From Paenibacillus vietnamensis (GTDB lineage Bacteria; Bacillota; Bacilli; Paenibacillales; Paenibacillaceae), in contig NZ_JAHMHW010000003.1 of NCBI RefSeq assembly GCF_020169515.1, forward strand, positions 461,329 through 525,328: a DNA stretch of 64,000 nt, given 5' to 3'. Made by a program: the position numbers and the translations under genes. The notes beneath the pieces were generated by a model that did not search any database, had not been told where the DNA came from, and worked only from the letters and a program-made list of their open reading frames with translations. Positions 35,093-43,219 of the stretch are shown here, one piece after another. Numbering within the stretch: position 1 is the first letter of the stretch; each line of letters begins with the position of its first letter.

Positions 35093-35136
35093 AAAGAATC
35101 TTCCCCGGCCGACGGCGGCCTGCAGGAAGATTCTTT
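35093..35136 (-). terminator. Terminator after the second ABC operon
   Basis: Perfect 12-base arms AAAGAATCTTCC/GGAAGATTCTTT flank an inner GC-rich GGCCGCCGTCGGCC hairpin, directly after the stop of the permease at 35139. The following T-run is weak. Confidence 0.8.
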
Positions 35137-35138
35137 GA

Positions 35139-36062
35139 CTAACCTTTTACCGAACCAAGCAGAACGCCCTTTACAAAAAACTTCTGCGCAAAAGGATACA
35201 TCGCAATCATCGGAATGGATGCAATGACCATGGCCGCAAGCTCGATCGTTTGAGCCGTCACGAGTCCCTGACCCGACGCACCGCTCAGCAGCTGCTGAAC
35301 GGCCAGATTGGAGCCTTCCACCGTGCTTACCATATTTTCGACCGCCCGGTTGGATTGAATCAGCCTCAGGATGACATATTGCAGCGTCTGCAAATCAGGA
35401 GATTGCGTAAAGTACAGCGTCGTTCCGTAATCGTTCCATATATTGACTGCGGTAAATACCGATAAAGCAGCCAATACCGGCTTGGAAAGAGGAATGACGA
35501 TTTGAAAAAAGATTCTGAATTCGCTCGCCCCGTCCATCTTGGCCGATTCAAACAGGGAATCCGGGATCGCTTTATAGTTCGCGTTAAAGATGATGACGTT
35601 CCAGAAGCCGCCGAACAGAGCGGGCAGAATATACACCATGTAATGGTCGTACAGCCCGAGCCAGTTCATAAGCAAGAACGAAGGAATCAATCCTCCGCTG
35701 AAATACATGCTGATAAAGCCGATCGCGATGTAGAACTTTCTTCCCTTCAAATAAGACCGGGAGAAAGCGTAAGCGAACATCGCCGTATACAAAATGGAAG
35801 CGACGGTGACGATGACCGTACGGGAAGCCGTAATCCAAGCCGCCTTCATAATGCCGGAATCCGCAAGCACTGTCTGCCAGCTGGCCCACGTCAGCTCCCT
35901 CGGCCATAGAAATACCGGACCGCGCGCCAAATCCTCGCCGCTGTTCAAGGAGCTGATTAATGAAAACCAGAACGGATATAACGTCACGATCATCAGAACA
36001 ATCATAATGACCACGGTTGACAGGTTAAACGTGCGTTCCCCGAAGCTTTTACCTCCGACCAT
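35139..36062 (-). CDS. Carbohydrate ABC transporter permease (LplC-like)
   Basis: A 307-residue permease with six membrane helices. The EAA loop is FESAKMDGASEFRIFFQIV (~198-216) and the end is LLGSVKG. The ATG at 36062 is preferred to GTG at 36071 because GAGGTGA lies five bases before it. It follows the partner permease closely. It has no linked ATPase, like the first importer. Confidence 0.92.
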   Translation of the reverse strand: MVGGKSFGERTFNLSTVVIMIVLMIVTLYPFWFSLISSLNSGEDLARGPVFLWPRELTWASWQTVLADSGIMKAAWITASRTVIVTVASILYTAMFAYAFSRSYLKGRKFYIAIGFISMYFSGGLIPSFLLMNWLGLYDHYMVYILPALFGGFWNVIIFNANYKAIPDSLFESAKMDGASEFRIFFQIVIPLSKPVLAALSVFTAVNIWNDYGTTLYFTQSPDLQTLQYVILRLIQSNRAVENMVSTVEGSNLAVQQLLSGASGQGLVTAQTIELAAMVIASIPMIAMYPFAQKFFVKGVLLGSVKG

Positions 36063-36072
36063 CCTATTCACC

Positions 36073-37011
36073 TCAAAACAATCCCGATTTTGTCATTTTT
36101 TTCGATAGAGCATTCGCGCAGGCGAGCAGCAGCAAAGCAAATACCGCTTTCATAAGGCCGATCGCCGTTGCCGAGGCGAATTGGAACTGCAATAACCCGG
36201 TTTGATAAACATACGTATCGATAACCTGGCTGGCCGGTAAATTAAGTGTATTCTGAAGCACGTAAATTTGAGTAAAGTTATTGTTCAGCATGCCGCTCAC
36301 GGCAAATATGATCAACACCATCAGGGTCGGCAAAATCCCTGGTATTGTAATATGCAGCATTCGTTTGAACCGCCCTGCCCCGTCGATTGCGGCGGCTTCA
36401 TACAGGCTTTGGTCGACTCCGGCCATCGCGGCCAGATAAAGAATGGCTCCCCAGCCGATATCCTTTAACAGCCCCGTTCCGATCGCGACTCCCCAGAAAT
36501 ATTTCGGGTCGGCAAGAAATTGGACGGGCTTGTCGATGAGATGAAGCTCCATCAGCAGAACATTCACGATTCCGTTCGTATTGAGCAGCGTAATGAATAA
36601 ACCGCCGAATATGACCCAGGAAAGAAAGTGAGGCAGATAAGTAACCGTTTGAACCAGCGATTTGAATTTTCGATGCTTGATTTCATTGAGAAGCAGGGCG
36701 AACACAAGCGTTGCCGGGATGCTGATTAATGCTCCCAACAGATTGATGCCCAGCGTATTTCGGACCATCGGCCAAAACTGGAAATTTTGAAACACCCGGA
36801 TGAAGTGCTGAAAGTGATTCCATTCGCTCGTAAAAATGCCTTTGACGCCCATGATAGGCTCATAGCTCTTAAAAGCCATCAACAAACCGAATAAAGGGGT
36901 AAAGTCAAAAAGAAAAATAAGACACACAGCCGGCAGCAGCATAACCTTTAATTCAAGCTGCGTTCTGAAATCGAAGCCGAGCTTATACCCTTTCTGTTTC
37001 TTTGAAGCCAT
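36073..37011 (-). CDS. Carbohydrate ABC transporter permease (LplB-like)
   Basis: A ~312-residue permease with six membrane helices, starting MASKKQKGYK. The EAA loop is YEAAAIDGAGRFKRMLHIT. The ATG at 37011 has GGGGGAG five bases upstream; 21 further codons of open frame before it are not needed. It partners the LplC-type protein encoded next and the binding protein encoded before it. The substrate is inferred to be a plant cell-wall oligosaccharide. Confidence 0.92.
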   Translation of the reverse strand: MASKKQKGYKLGFDFRTQLELKVMLLPAVCLIFLFDFTPLFGLLMAFKSYEPIMGVKGIFTSEWNHFQHFIRVFQNFQFWPMVRNTLGINLLGALISIPATLVFALLLNEIKHRKFKSLVQTVTYLPHFLSWVIFGGLFITLLNTNGIVNVLLMELHLIDKPVQFLADPKYFWGVAIGTGLLKDIGWGAILYLAAMAGVDQSLYEAAAIDGAGRFKRMLHITIPGILPTLMVLIIFAVSGMLNNNFTQIYVLQNTLNLPASQVIDTYVYQTGLLQFQFASATAIGLMKAVFALLLLACANALSKKMTKSGLF

Positions 37012-37096
37012 TCGTTCTCCCCCGTTCCTCCAATCGCCGTGCCAAAGCACAGTATCGCTCCTGCGCTTTGGCACCGCTCATCACCATGGGTAAAGC

Positions 37097-38809
37097 TTAG
37101 GAATTTATTCCTTTTACATCGATGCCGTATTCCGTTTTCTTCTGCTGAACGTATTTGTCTCTTTCCTGATCCAAAGCTTCAATGCCTAATTTCTTCAGCT
37201 GGGCGATCATCTCGTCATAAAGCTTGTTAAATTCGTCATCGCTCTTGGCGAGGATGATTTTGGCGATTTGCGCTTCCTTGTAGGTTTTGATTTGCAATTC
37301 GTCATTGGCGAATTTGCTGTCGGCAGGGAACAAGTCCGCAGGCAGGCCAAGCGGCGAGCCGTCATAAATAACCGTTTCCTCGGCTTTGCCGTACGCGCTT
37401 TGCACTCTGTTCGCCGTAACGGCCTGCTTGTCGGTTTCCTCGTTAGGCGGCTGCTGCGCGCTGTACGAGAATGAAGTATGGTGGAACGGCCAGAATGCGC
37501 TTAGACCTGTTTTCATATACTCCGTCGCGTCCTTGATGCCTTTCTCCGTCTTCACCAGATGGCCTTCGGCGTCCAGGGTGTAATCGATGCCTTCGAAGCC
37601 GTAAATATGAAGCATCATCCCTTCCTTGCTGCTCATAAAGCTGAGCCATTTCGCCAGCTTTTCCGGCTCTTTCGCCGACTTGGAAATAAACGTTTTCATC
37701 CAGCCGCCGCCTGCCAGCTTCGATTTGTTGAGCACCGGCTTGGTGCCTGCGTCCGACAGGATCGGACCGGACGACGTCCAATAGTCGTTATTATGGAAAG
37801 AGGTGTCAGCCGAGTTGCCGATAAAGGTAAATACCCGTCCCGAAGCCATGTCCGCCTTCACCGCAGCGTTGTCCACCGTCATCTGCCCCGGCTCGAAATA
37901 ACCGGCCTTGCTTGCTTTGTTGAGGAACCCGAGCGCAAATTTCGTTTCCGGTGCCAGAAGCCTGTCCCGGTAAACTCCGTTTTTGTCAATCGGCATCGCT
38001 CCGAACGAATCCTGCAGGAACCCTAAGGTTGGCCCCTGATAATTTTTGCCGTCTACGAGCAGCGGAATGACCGGCGCTCCGTTAACCTTTAAATCCATCT
38101 CCTTGATTTTCTGGTAAGCCGCGAGCAGTCCCGACTCGGTTTTGATGTCTTCCAGCGTCAGTCCGGCTTCCTTCAAAATGTTCTCGTTTACGACGATGGC
38201 GCCATTGGAAGCGTAATCGACCAAGTCGATATAAAATTGGCCGGACGGCGGGTACTGCTTTCTTGCATCCTCGGAGTTGATATGGCTTGGGAAAGCGTAG
38301 AAGCCGCCGTCACGGTCGATAATCGTTTCTTTTACGTCGGCCGGGAAGTCCTTCAAAAGATGGGATTCAGGGTCATACTTTTTCAGAAACTCATCCAGAT
38401 CCCAAACCTTGCCGGATTCGATCAGCTTTTTGCCCAGTACGTCGTTCGTAATCGTAATGACATCCGGGAACGCTTCGCCGGACGACACGAGCATCAGGTT
38501 CAGCTTTGTATCTCCGTCCTGCGCCGGGATGTTGAATTCGAATGTCAGACCGGTTTTCTCTGTAATCGCGCCTTGAACGGTGTTCGGATCCGTGCTCCAT
38601 GTCGACGGAGGATTCCAGAAGTCAATCGACGAGAACCAGACCGCTTTGGCCGGAGCCTTCGAGCCTCCGCTATTTTCTCCCGCCGTCTCCGTGCCGCCCT
38701 GGTTTGCCCCCGTATTGTTAGCGGTTTCATTTCCGCCATTGCTGCAGCCGGCCGTAACCAGCATGAGCGACAACAACGCTGTCGTTATCCATTTCCCCTT
38801 CATACTCAA
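37097..38809 (-). CDS. Carbohydrate ABC transporter solute-binding lipoprotein
   Basis: A ~570-residue family 1 binding protein. The lipoprotein signal MKGKWITTALLSLMLVTAGC ends at Cys ~22, followed by a Gly/Asn/Glu linker. TTG at 38809 has GGAGG six bases upstream and is preferred; the in-frame ATG at 38803 is 12 bases from it. It belongs with the two permeases downstream. The YesM/YesN-type kinase and regulator genes directly upstream probably control its expression. Confidence 0.92.
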   Translation of the reverse strand: MSMKGKWITTALLSLMLVTAGCSNGGNETANNTGANQGGTETAGENSGGSKAPAKAVWFSSIDFWNPPSTWSTDPNTVQGAITEKTGLTFEFNIPAQDGDTKLNLMLVSSGEAFPDVITITNDVLGKKLIESGKVWDLDEFLKKYDPESHLLKDFPADVKETIIDRDGGFYAFPSHINSEDARKQYPPSGQFYIDLVDYASNGAIVVNENILKEAGLTLEDIKTESGLLAAYQKIKEMDLKVNGAPVIPLLVDGKNYQGPTLGFLQDSFGAMPIDKNGVYRDRLLAPETKFALGFLNKASKAGYFEPGQMTVDNAAVKADMASGRVFTFIGNSADTSFHNNDYWTSSGPILSDAGTKPVLNKSKLAGGGWMKTFISKSAKEPEKLAKWLSFMSSKEGMMLHIYGFEGIDYTLDAEGHLVKTEKGIKDATEYMKTGLSAFWPFHHTSFSYSAQQPPNEETDKQAVTANRVQSAYGKAEETVIYDGSPLGLPADLFPADSKFANDELQIKTYKEAQIAKIILAKSDDEFNKLYDEMIAQLKKLGIEALDQERDKYVQQKKTEYGIDVKGINS

Positions 38810-38934
38810 GAACAACCTCCCCTATTTGCTTGATTGATAGCTGCTGCACCTTTATATTATCTCCCCTGGCATTTGCGCCATATGTTTCAGTTTTTGTATT
38901 TTGGTGTTTTGTTTCTTTTTTTTGCAAAAGGCTT

Positions 38935-40395
38935 TTAAATTTTACGGTACTTGCTCGGCGTAACGCCGAAATTCTTTTTGAACAGCTTGTTAAAATGAAA
39001 ATAATCCTTGTAGCCGACCCGATCAACGACCTCGTGCACGGAAAGCGCGGAATCCTGAAGCAGCTCCTTCGCAAGCCCGAGCCTTTTGGCCGTCACGTAT
39101 TCCGAGTACGTTTTTCCTGTTTCCTTCTTGATCAGCTGGCTGAGATAGCCGAGGCTGATATTGAACCGCTCGGCCAATTGGCTAAGAAGAATATCCTCCG
39201 TAAAGCTGGCATCGATATGCGAGATGATTTTCCCGACCTGTTCATTGGAAACCGCCATGCCCGCTCCGCTCTGAAGCTCGAAGAAGGATTGGAGCGAATC
39301 GAACAGCTGGGCGGGCGAGCCGTATAGGCGGACGATCTGGTAATAGTTCAAATACTCGATTTCATTTAAAGCCTGGCTGTTGACGTAATATTTATAGATG
39401 AGCGAAACGATTTGATTATAAACATGGGCAATTTGGTCGATAAACAGCCTTCCCGAAGCGCATTCTGCGTATAGGCTGTCCAATCCTTTGCGGATTTGGT
39501 CCGGCTTCCGCTCCTTGACTGCGACCTCGATCGCCAATATAGATTTCGTCAGGAAGGCCGCGGATTCGGACATTTTATATTCGATGATCCGGCTGCCCGG
39601 CTGGGGCTGGCTGAAATAGCTGAACAGCGCAATGTCGGATTCCTGATAGAGCTTGGCCAGTGGAGTCGAATAGACGCCGATGCCGCTAATGCCGAGCGAC
39701 TCATATTCGGAAAGATAGCTCGAAATAAAATCCAGCAGCCCGACCGGATTGCCCAGCTCGTCGTAATTAATCAAATACGAAAGCTTGTGATGGCCCGTCC
39801 GAAACCGGATCATGTTAATACCCTCCGACGGAAAGTTGGCCTCGCTGACCAAAGGCGCCCCGGCAGGAGAATATAAGCCGGTAATAAAACGGAAATGCGG
39901 ATATTCAAATTCATACCCTTTATTGATCAGAAAATTGTTGATTTTGATTTTATTGTCGGGCTCGAACAGCTCGAACAAATCATTCAGCAGCAAATCAAGC
40001 TCTGTGGAAGCCTTCCGCTTTTTGTTCAATTTATCCGCGAGCCGCGTCATCGTTTCCAGAAGCTTCGGCTTCTCGATTTGCTTGAGCAAATAGTCAAACG
40101 CCCCGAGCCTGACCGCCTTCTGTGCGTATTCGAATTCCGAATATCCGCTGACGAATACTACCTCGGTTTCGATTCCTTCCTGAACGATCCGGTCCAATAA
40201 TTGCAGGCCGTCCAGTCCCGGCATTCGAATATCGGAAATAACGACGTCCGGCTTCAGCTCTTTAATGCTCTCCAGTGCCGACAAGCCGTCATAAGCCTCC
40301 CCTGCGATCTCAAAGCCCAGACTCTTCCAATCGATCAGCTTCGATATACCAAAAGCTACCCATGGTTCATCATCCGCAATTAACACGCGATACAT
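38935..40395 (-). CDS. YesN-like response regulator (AraC output)
   Basis: A 486-residue response regulator. The receiver domain (MYRVLIADDEPWV, phosphoacceptor Asp in PDVVISDIRMPGLDGLQLLD, Lys in YLLKQIEKP) occupies ~1-120. A long helical linker follows, with an AraC DNA-binding domain in the last ~100 residues (ILLSQLAERFNISLGYLSQL and HEVVDRVGYKDYFHFNKLFK). It should be phosphorylated by the kinase encoded just upstream and activate the sugar importer genes that follow. GGGGGAG precedes the ATG. Confidence 0.94.
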   Translation of the reverse strand: MYRVLIADDEPWVAFGISKLIDWKSLGFEIAGEAYDGLSALESIKELKPDVVISDIRMPGLDGLQLLDRIVQEGIETEVVFVSGYSEFEYAQKAVRLGAFDYLLKQIEKPKLLETMTRLADKLNKKRKASTELDLLLNDLFELFEPDNKIKINNFLINKGYEFEYPHFRFITGLYSPAGAPLVSEANFPSEGINMIRFRTGHHKLSYLINYDELGNPVGLLDFISSYLSEYESLGISGIGVYSTPLAKLYQESDIALFSYFSQPQPGSRIIEYKMSESAAFLTKSILAIEVAVKERKPDQIRKGLDSLYAECASGRLFIDQIAHVYNQIVSLIYKYYVNSQALNEIEYLNYYQIVRLYGSPAQLFDSLQSFFELQSGAGMAVSNEQVGKIISHIDASFTEDILLSQLAERFNISLGYLSQLIKKETGKTYSEYVTAKRLGLAKELLQDSALSVHEVVDRVGYKDYFHFNKLFKKNFGVTPSKYRKI

Positions 40396-40411
40396 GAAAG
40401 CGCTCCCCCTT

Positions 40412-42154
40412 CTATTCGACGTTTACGTTGACCGGGAATGTGATGGATACCGTCGTGCCTTCATTCAGCCGGCTCTCCAGCTTCAAATCCGCTTCGTCTC
40501 CGTAAAACAGCTTGATTCTCCGGTAAATATTCATTAACCCGATGCCCTTATCCGTATCCTTGTTCATATAGCCGGGCTCATTGTACAGCTCCAGCTTGCC
40601 CGTTAACTTCGCATATTGCTGCTCGTCCATGCCGTAGCCGTTATCGCGGATGGAGATCCGGACATGACCGGACTCCGTTCTGCGAACCGCAATTCGAACG
40701 ATGCCGCTGCCGATTTCCCTTTCCAAGCCGTGGAATACGGCGTTTTCTACAATAGGCTGAAGCAGCATTTTGAGCATGCGCTCCCCCTGCAAATCCTCCT
40801 CGGCGTCGAATTCGATTTTGAATCTTCCCCTGAAGCGGAAATCGATGATTTTGGCATATTCCTTTGCATGGTCGATCTCTTCCCGGACGGTAACGAAATT
40901 GCTGCCTTTTACCGCGTATCTGAACATACTCGACAGGGAGGCGGAAATATCGGCTATAACCTCCACGTCGTGATACAGGGCGACGGCTCTTATGCTTTCC
41001 AGCGTGTTGTATAAAAAATGCGGGTTGATCTGGTTGCGGAAGGCCGAAATTTCCACTTGCTTTTTCGTTAGTTCAATTTCGTACATGCGCGCCTGCGTCG
41101 ACTGCACCTCTTTGCCAAGCGAATCGATATCGTCGAGCATTTTGTTCAAATTCGCGCCCAGAACGCCGATCTCGTTGTTATGCACGACATGGAACCGGCT
41201 TTCTCCGCCGTTTCTCGGATATGACTTGATAAAGTCCATAAGCTCTTTAACCGGCTTCAAAATCCGGGTGAAGAAGATGAAGAGGAATACGCACAAAATA
41301 AAAAACATGACGGTATAAGTAAAAATATTAAAGCGCTTTATAATGTCCAAATCGGCAAGAAGCTCATTGCGAGGGATCAGGCTGATCAGCTTCCACTCCG
41401 AGCGCGGCAGGGTGATCGTCTGGACGATATAGTGCTTGTTGTTCTCCCAATCCTCTATCCGGAACTTATCGCGGTTAACAAGGCTGCCTTCCGCCGCAAT
41501 CGTCTTATTGTCCCGGTCCAGCAGCATCACCTGGGAGTTCGCCGTCACTTTCGCGCTTTCCAAAATCGGGCTGAAATTGGTCGCATCCATAAAAAACCGC
41601 CCGACGCCGATGAAACGCGTTACAAGACGGTCCGCCTCCAGCTTATAGATCGGCGCCGTTATCGAATAAAAAGAGCGCTTACTATCTCTTGAATCCGAAA
41701 GCTGCGTTTCTATGAGACCGGAATATTCGATGGACTGAATCGGAGAAGGGACGGTCTGCAGCGAGCCTTGTCCGATGCTGGCCAGAAACTCGCCCTCTTT
41801 GTCGTACAGCTGAATGCCTCTAATATTTTCCTTCAAGGAAATCGTATTTGCGAAGACGGATATGACTTCCTGGTTTTTCAAAATCCTCGTCAGGACGTCA
41901 TCCGTGCCAAGATAAGCCTGTACGGTCGGACTGTAGAACAGGAAAGTCGAGATGCCCTCCATATCGGAATTGAAGCTGTTCATTTTCTCCTCGACCTGCA
42001 AAAAAATCTTGCTGACCGATTCCGTTACCTTCGCCTCTATGATCCGCTTCGCGATCATATTGGAGATGACATAGGAAACAAGAAGTATGAACAGCATCAG
42101 CAAACTCAAATAAAGAATTTGGCGGATCAGGCTAAGCCTTCGAAAGCGAATCAC
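40412..42154 (-). CDS. YesM-like sensor histidine kinase
   Basis: A 580-residue kinase with a membrane helix near 11-33, a ~230-residue extracytoplasmic sensor, a second membrane helix at ~275-295 (FNIFTYTVMFFILCVFLFIF), a HAMP segment and a His_kinase domain. The phospho-accepting His is in QINPHFLYNTLESIRA (~375). The ATPase domain has the N-box PIVENAVFHGLE and G-box RDNGYGMD. It senses an extracellular sugar-related cue and pairs with the YesN-like regulator 16 bases downstream. GTG at 42154 follows GGAGTGG. Confidence 0.94.
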   Translation of the reverse strand: MIRFRRLSLIRQILYLSLLMLFILLVSYVISNMIAKRIIEAKVTESVSKIFLQVEEKMNSFNSDMEGISTFLFYSPTVQAYLGTDDVLTRILKNQEVISVFANTISLKENIRGIQLYDKEGEFLASIGQGSLQTVPSPIQSIEYSGLIETQLSDSRDSKRSFYSITAPIYKLEADRLVTRFIGVGRFFMDATNFSPILESAKVTANSQVMLLDRDNKTIAAEGSLVNRDKFRIEDWENNKHYIVQTITLPRSEWKLISLIPRNELLADLDIIKRFNIFTYTVMFFILCVFLFIFFTRILKPVKELMDFIKSYPRNGGESRFHVVHNNEIGVLGANLNKMLDDIDSLGKEVQSTQARMYEIELTKKQVEISAFRNQINPHFLYNTLESIRAVALYHDVEVIADISASLSSMFRYAVKGSNFVTVREEIDHAKEYAKIIDFRFRGRFKIEFDAEEDLQGERMLKMLLQPIVENAVFHGLEREIGSGIVRIAVRRTESGHVRISIRDNGYGMDEQQYAKLTGKLELYNEPGYMNKDTDKGIGLMNIYRRIKLFYGDEADLKLESRLNEGTTVSITFPVNVNVE

Positions 42155-42226
42155 AACACCACTCCAATCTATCGGGCTCCATTACGGCCGCATTCCTTCG
42201 TCTTCGTAAGTGTAAGGGATTGTCGG

Positions 42227-43099
42227 TCAGTATTCAATCCGTATATCCTCTTCATCCGATGCATCCGATTGCTTCCGCTTTCTGTACTTTGAAGGTGTCT
42301 CGCCAAAAGCTTCCTTGAACTTTCTGGTAAAATGGATGGAACAGTCGAAGCCGACATCGGAGGCGATCTCCGTCACCTGCCGATTCGTGCTCGACAGAAT
42401 CCGGGCGGCTTTTTCCAGCCTAAATTTGCATAAAGTGTTCAGGATCGTATCGCCGACCTGCTCCTTGAACAAATGGGATAGCCGGGACGTAGACAGGCAG
42501 CTCCTTCTCGCCAGATCAGGCAGGCTTATCTTTTGTGCAGGGAACAGCTGCAGCTCCCGCAAAATATCGGCAATTCTCGGATCCATCGACACCGAGCTCT
42601 CCGCCCGGCACGCCTGCTGAATGTAGATCAGCGTTTCCTCCAGCGCCAGCTCCGATAACCGGCGGTGAAGCTCCGAGCTTCCCGTCGGCAATTCATGTCT
42701 TACCATCCGCAGCAGCGCATCTTGGATGAAACCGCGCTGATCGCCGGACGCAACATGCTGGAAGAAGAAGCGCTCGTCGGATCCGGGCAGCCTCAGCCAG
42801 GTGCTCCACTCCGGGTCCGGAATAAAATGCACCCAAATAAATTCCCAAGCCGTCCCTTTCGTACCGTAATGATGCGGAATACCCGGCATGAGCACCGCGA
42901 TGTCGCCGGCAGCGCACGAAACGGTCTGATTGTGCTTTTGAATCCGGCCTTCTCCGGAGATCGTGAACATCAGCAGCCAGTCCATGCTGCCCGAAGGGCG
43001 GTGAACGGCATAATCAGCCTGTTCGCAATAGTGTCCGGCGATCAGAATACCGTATGGACGATCTACATGAACAGCATAATCAGTTGGTATTTTAGCCAT
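42227..43099 (-). CDS. AraC-family regulator with cupin sensor domain
   Basis: A ~290-residue regulator with an N-terminal cupin-like sugar-binding domain (HRPSGSMDWLLMFTISGEGR, MPGIPHHYGTKGTAWEFIWVHF) and a C-terminal double helix-turn-helix (ISLPDLARRSCLSTSRLSHL and EIASDVGFDCSIHFTRKFKE). It is divergent from the GH35 beta-galactosidase with a 120-base shared control region, so it probably regulates that gene. The start is ambiguous between ATGs at 43117 and 43099; the shorter is used because MAKIPTDYAVHVDRPYG looks like the natural beginning. Confidence 0.9.
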   Translation of the reverse strand: MAKIPTDYAVHVDRPYGILIAGHYCEQADYAVHRPSGSMDWLLMFTISGEGRIQKHNQTVSCAAGDIAVLMPGIPHHYGTKGTAWEFIWVHFIPDPEWSTWLRLPGSDERFFFQHVASGDQRGFIQDALLRMVRHELPTGSSELHRRLSELALEETLIYIQQACRAESSVSMDPRIADILRELQLFPAQKISLPDLARRSCLSTSRLSHLFKEQVGDTILNTLCKFRLEKAARILSSTNRQVTEIASDVGFDCSIHFTRKFKEAFGETPSKYRKRKQSDASDEEDIRIEY

Positions 43100-43219
43100 A
43101 TCCTCACTACCCCGCATTCCGGGAAATGCCCTAAAATAAAAGCATAACCGATATTTATGAACAAAAACCGATAGTAGAATTCATCAAAAACAACATATCA
43201 TAAGGAGGATTACCGAGCA